In this document: piece after piece, positions 63,731-64,000 of the stretch | Position numbering within the stretch: position 1 is the stretch's first letter | How the letters are laid out: the number at the start of each line of letters is the position of its first letter | Assembly (NCBI GenBank): GCA_016223135.1 | Contig: JACRPQ010000004.1 | Location: 1 to 64,000, forward strand | Direction: 5' to 3' | Source of the DNA: Chloroflexota bacterium | GTDB taxonomy: Bacteria; Chloroflexota; Anaerolineae; Anaerolineales; Villigracilaceae | Length of the DNA: 64,000 nucleotides | Position numbers and translations under genes: made by a program | The notes under the pieces: model-generated | What the model was told of the DNA's origin: nothing | The model's database searches: none | Seen by the model: only the letters and a program-made list of their open reading frames with translations

Positions 63731-64000
63731 TTACTCATCCACAATTTTGACCAACACGGCGCGCACCGCCAGACGATAGCGATATTGCCGGCTCGCCGCA
63801 TCATACTCGCGGCAGGTGATGAGTGTGAGCCAGGAATACTCCTCATGCTGCAGCGGTGAGAGCGAGTAGGGCGAAACCTGCCGCACCTGGCGCACTTCGT
63901 AAATGTAACGTTGTCCGCCGAGGTGGACGATAATCTGGTCGCCGTAGCGCAGATTGCCCAGATTCACAAAAGGTCCGGGCTGACCGTTGGGCAGTGACAC
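63731..64000 (-). CDS. Sortase, C-terminal part (5' end outside window)
   Basis: 90 codons, open to the window edge. LRYGDQIIVHLGGQRYIYEV is the sortase beta-barrel, TLITCREYD holds the catalytic cysteine (TLxTC) and YRYRLAVRAVLV the catalytic arginine. The catalytic histidine lies upstream, outside. Compact C-terminus as in class D/E sortases. It anchors or cross-links surface proteins at the cell wall. Confidence 0.85.
   Translation of the reverse strand: MSLPNGQPGPFVNLGNLRYGDQIIVHLGGQRYIYEVRQVRQVSPYSLSPLQHEEYSWLTLITCREYDAASRQYRYRLAVRAVLVKIVDE

Overview
The window looks like a bacterial chromosome segment of moderate-to-high GC. The best guess for the host is Chloroflexota (Anaerolineae-like). 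This rests on the style of the truncated surface-protein module at the left edge, lipoprotein-anchored binding proteins, a sortase at the right edge and the intergenic repeats. It is inference, not proof. Both ends are cut inside genes: a surface protein at 2-355 and a sortase at 63731-64000. No transposase, phage gene or CRISPR array was seen. Layout: 0.5-10.1 kb (+) is a cell-surface glycan cluster: a methyltransferase/double-glycosyltransferase fusion, a GT4, a protein with two tandem sulfotransferase-like domains, a methyltransferase, two GT2 enzymes and a WecA/MraY-type polyprenyl-phosphate sugar-1-phosphate transferase. 10.2-14.5 kb (-) is a sugar ABC importer (binding protein plus two permeases, no ATPase) headed by a XylR-like ROK repressor, with a consensus promoter and a 25-bp operator. 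14.9-19.4 kb holds a DUF3592-like protein, two GT2 enzymes and a large membrane protein. 19.4-32.7 kb (-) is a second glycan block. It has NeuB, a NeuA fused to a KdsC-like phosphatase, an SDR, a Gfo/Idh oxidoreductase, a bifunctional ATP sulfurylase/APS kinase, two sulfotransferases, two GT-C-like membrane proteins and a KpsC/S-like protein. Together these suggest a sulfated glycan containing a nonulosonic acid. 32.8-36.3 kb holds one CAU tRNA, threonine synthase, an MFS protein and a Nudix/IDI-like enzyme.

The most unusual part is 36.5-57.2 kb, a mirrored catabolic island. On each side is an APC permease, a LicA/choline-kinase-like phosphotransferase and an ~810-residue FAD oxidoreductase-GcvT protein of the dimethylglycine/sarcosine dehydrogenase type. 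Between them, a DeoR-type regulator and a CBS/nucleotidyltransferase pair diverge from overlapping promoters that share one palindromic -35 hexamer. The left arm adds a HAD phosphatase, a HisC-like aminotransferase and a class II aldolase. The right arm adds a metallophosphoesterase, a PfkB-like protein lacking the GAGD aspartate and a non-pyrrolysine MttB-family methyltransferase. I infer catabolism of an N-methylated compound, with methyl groups going to folate or a corrinoid. A PhoU-like/PiT pair, a PotABCD-type ABC importer and an orphan DNA methyltransferase follow.

Intergenic DNA is rich in short-word arrays that read as one word, then its reverse complement. At least four words are used (8-mer GTACACAA-type, 7-mer GGTAATT, 7-mer ATGAATT, 9-mer CACGAAGGA). 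In seven genes the array itself supplies the stop codon, and one octamer array lies in frame inside a coding sequence. Three longer dispersed hairpin repeats are also present.
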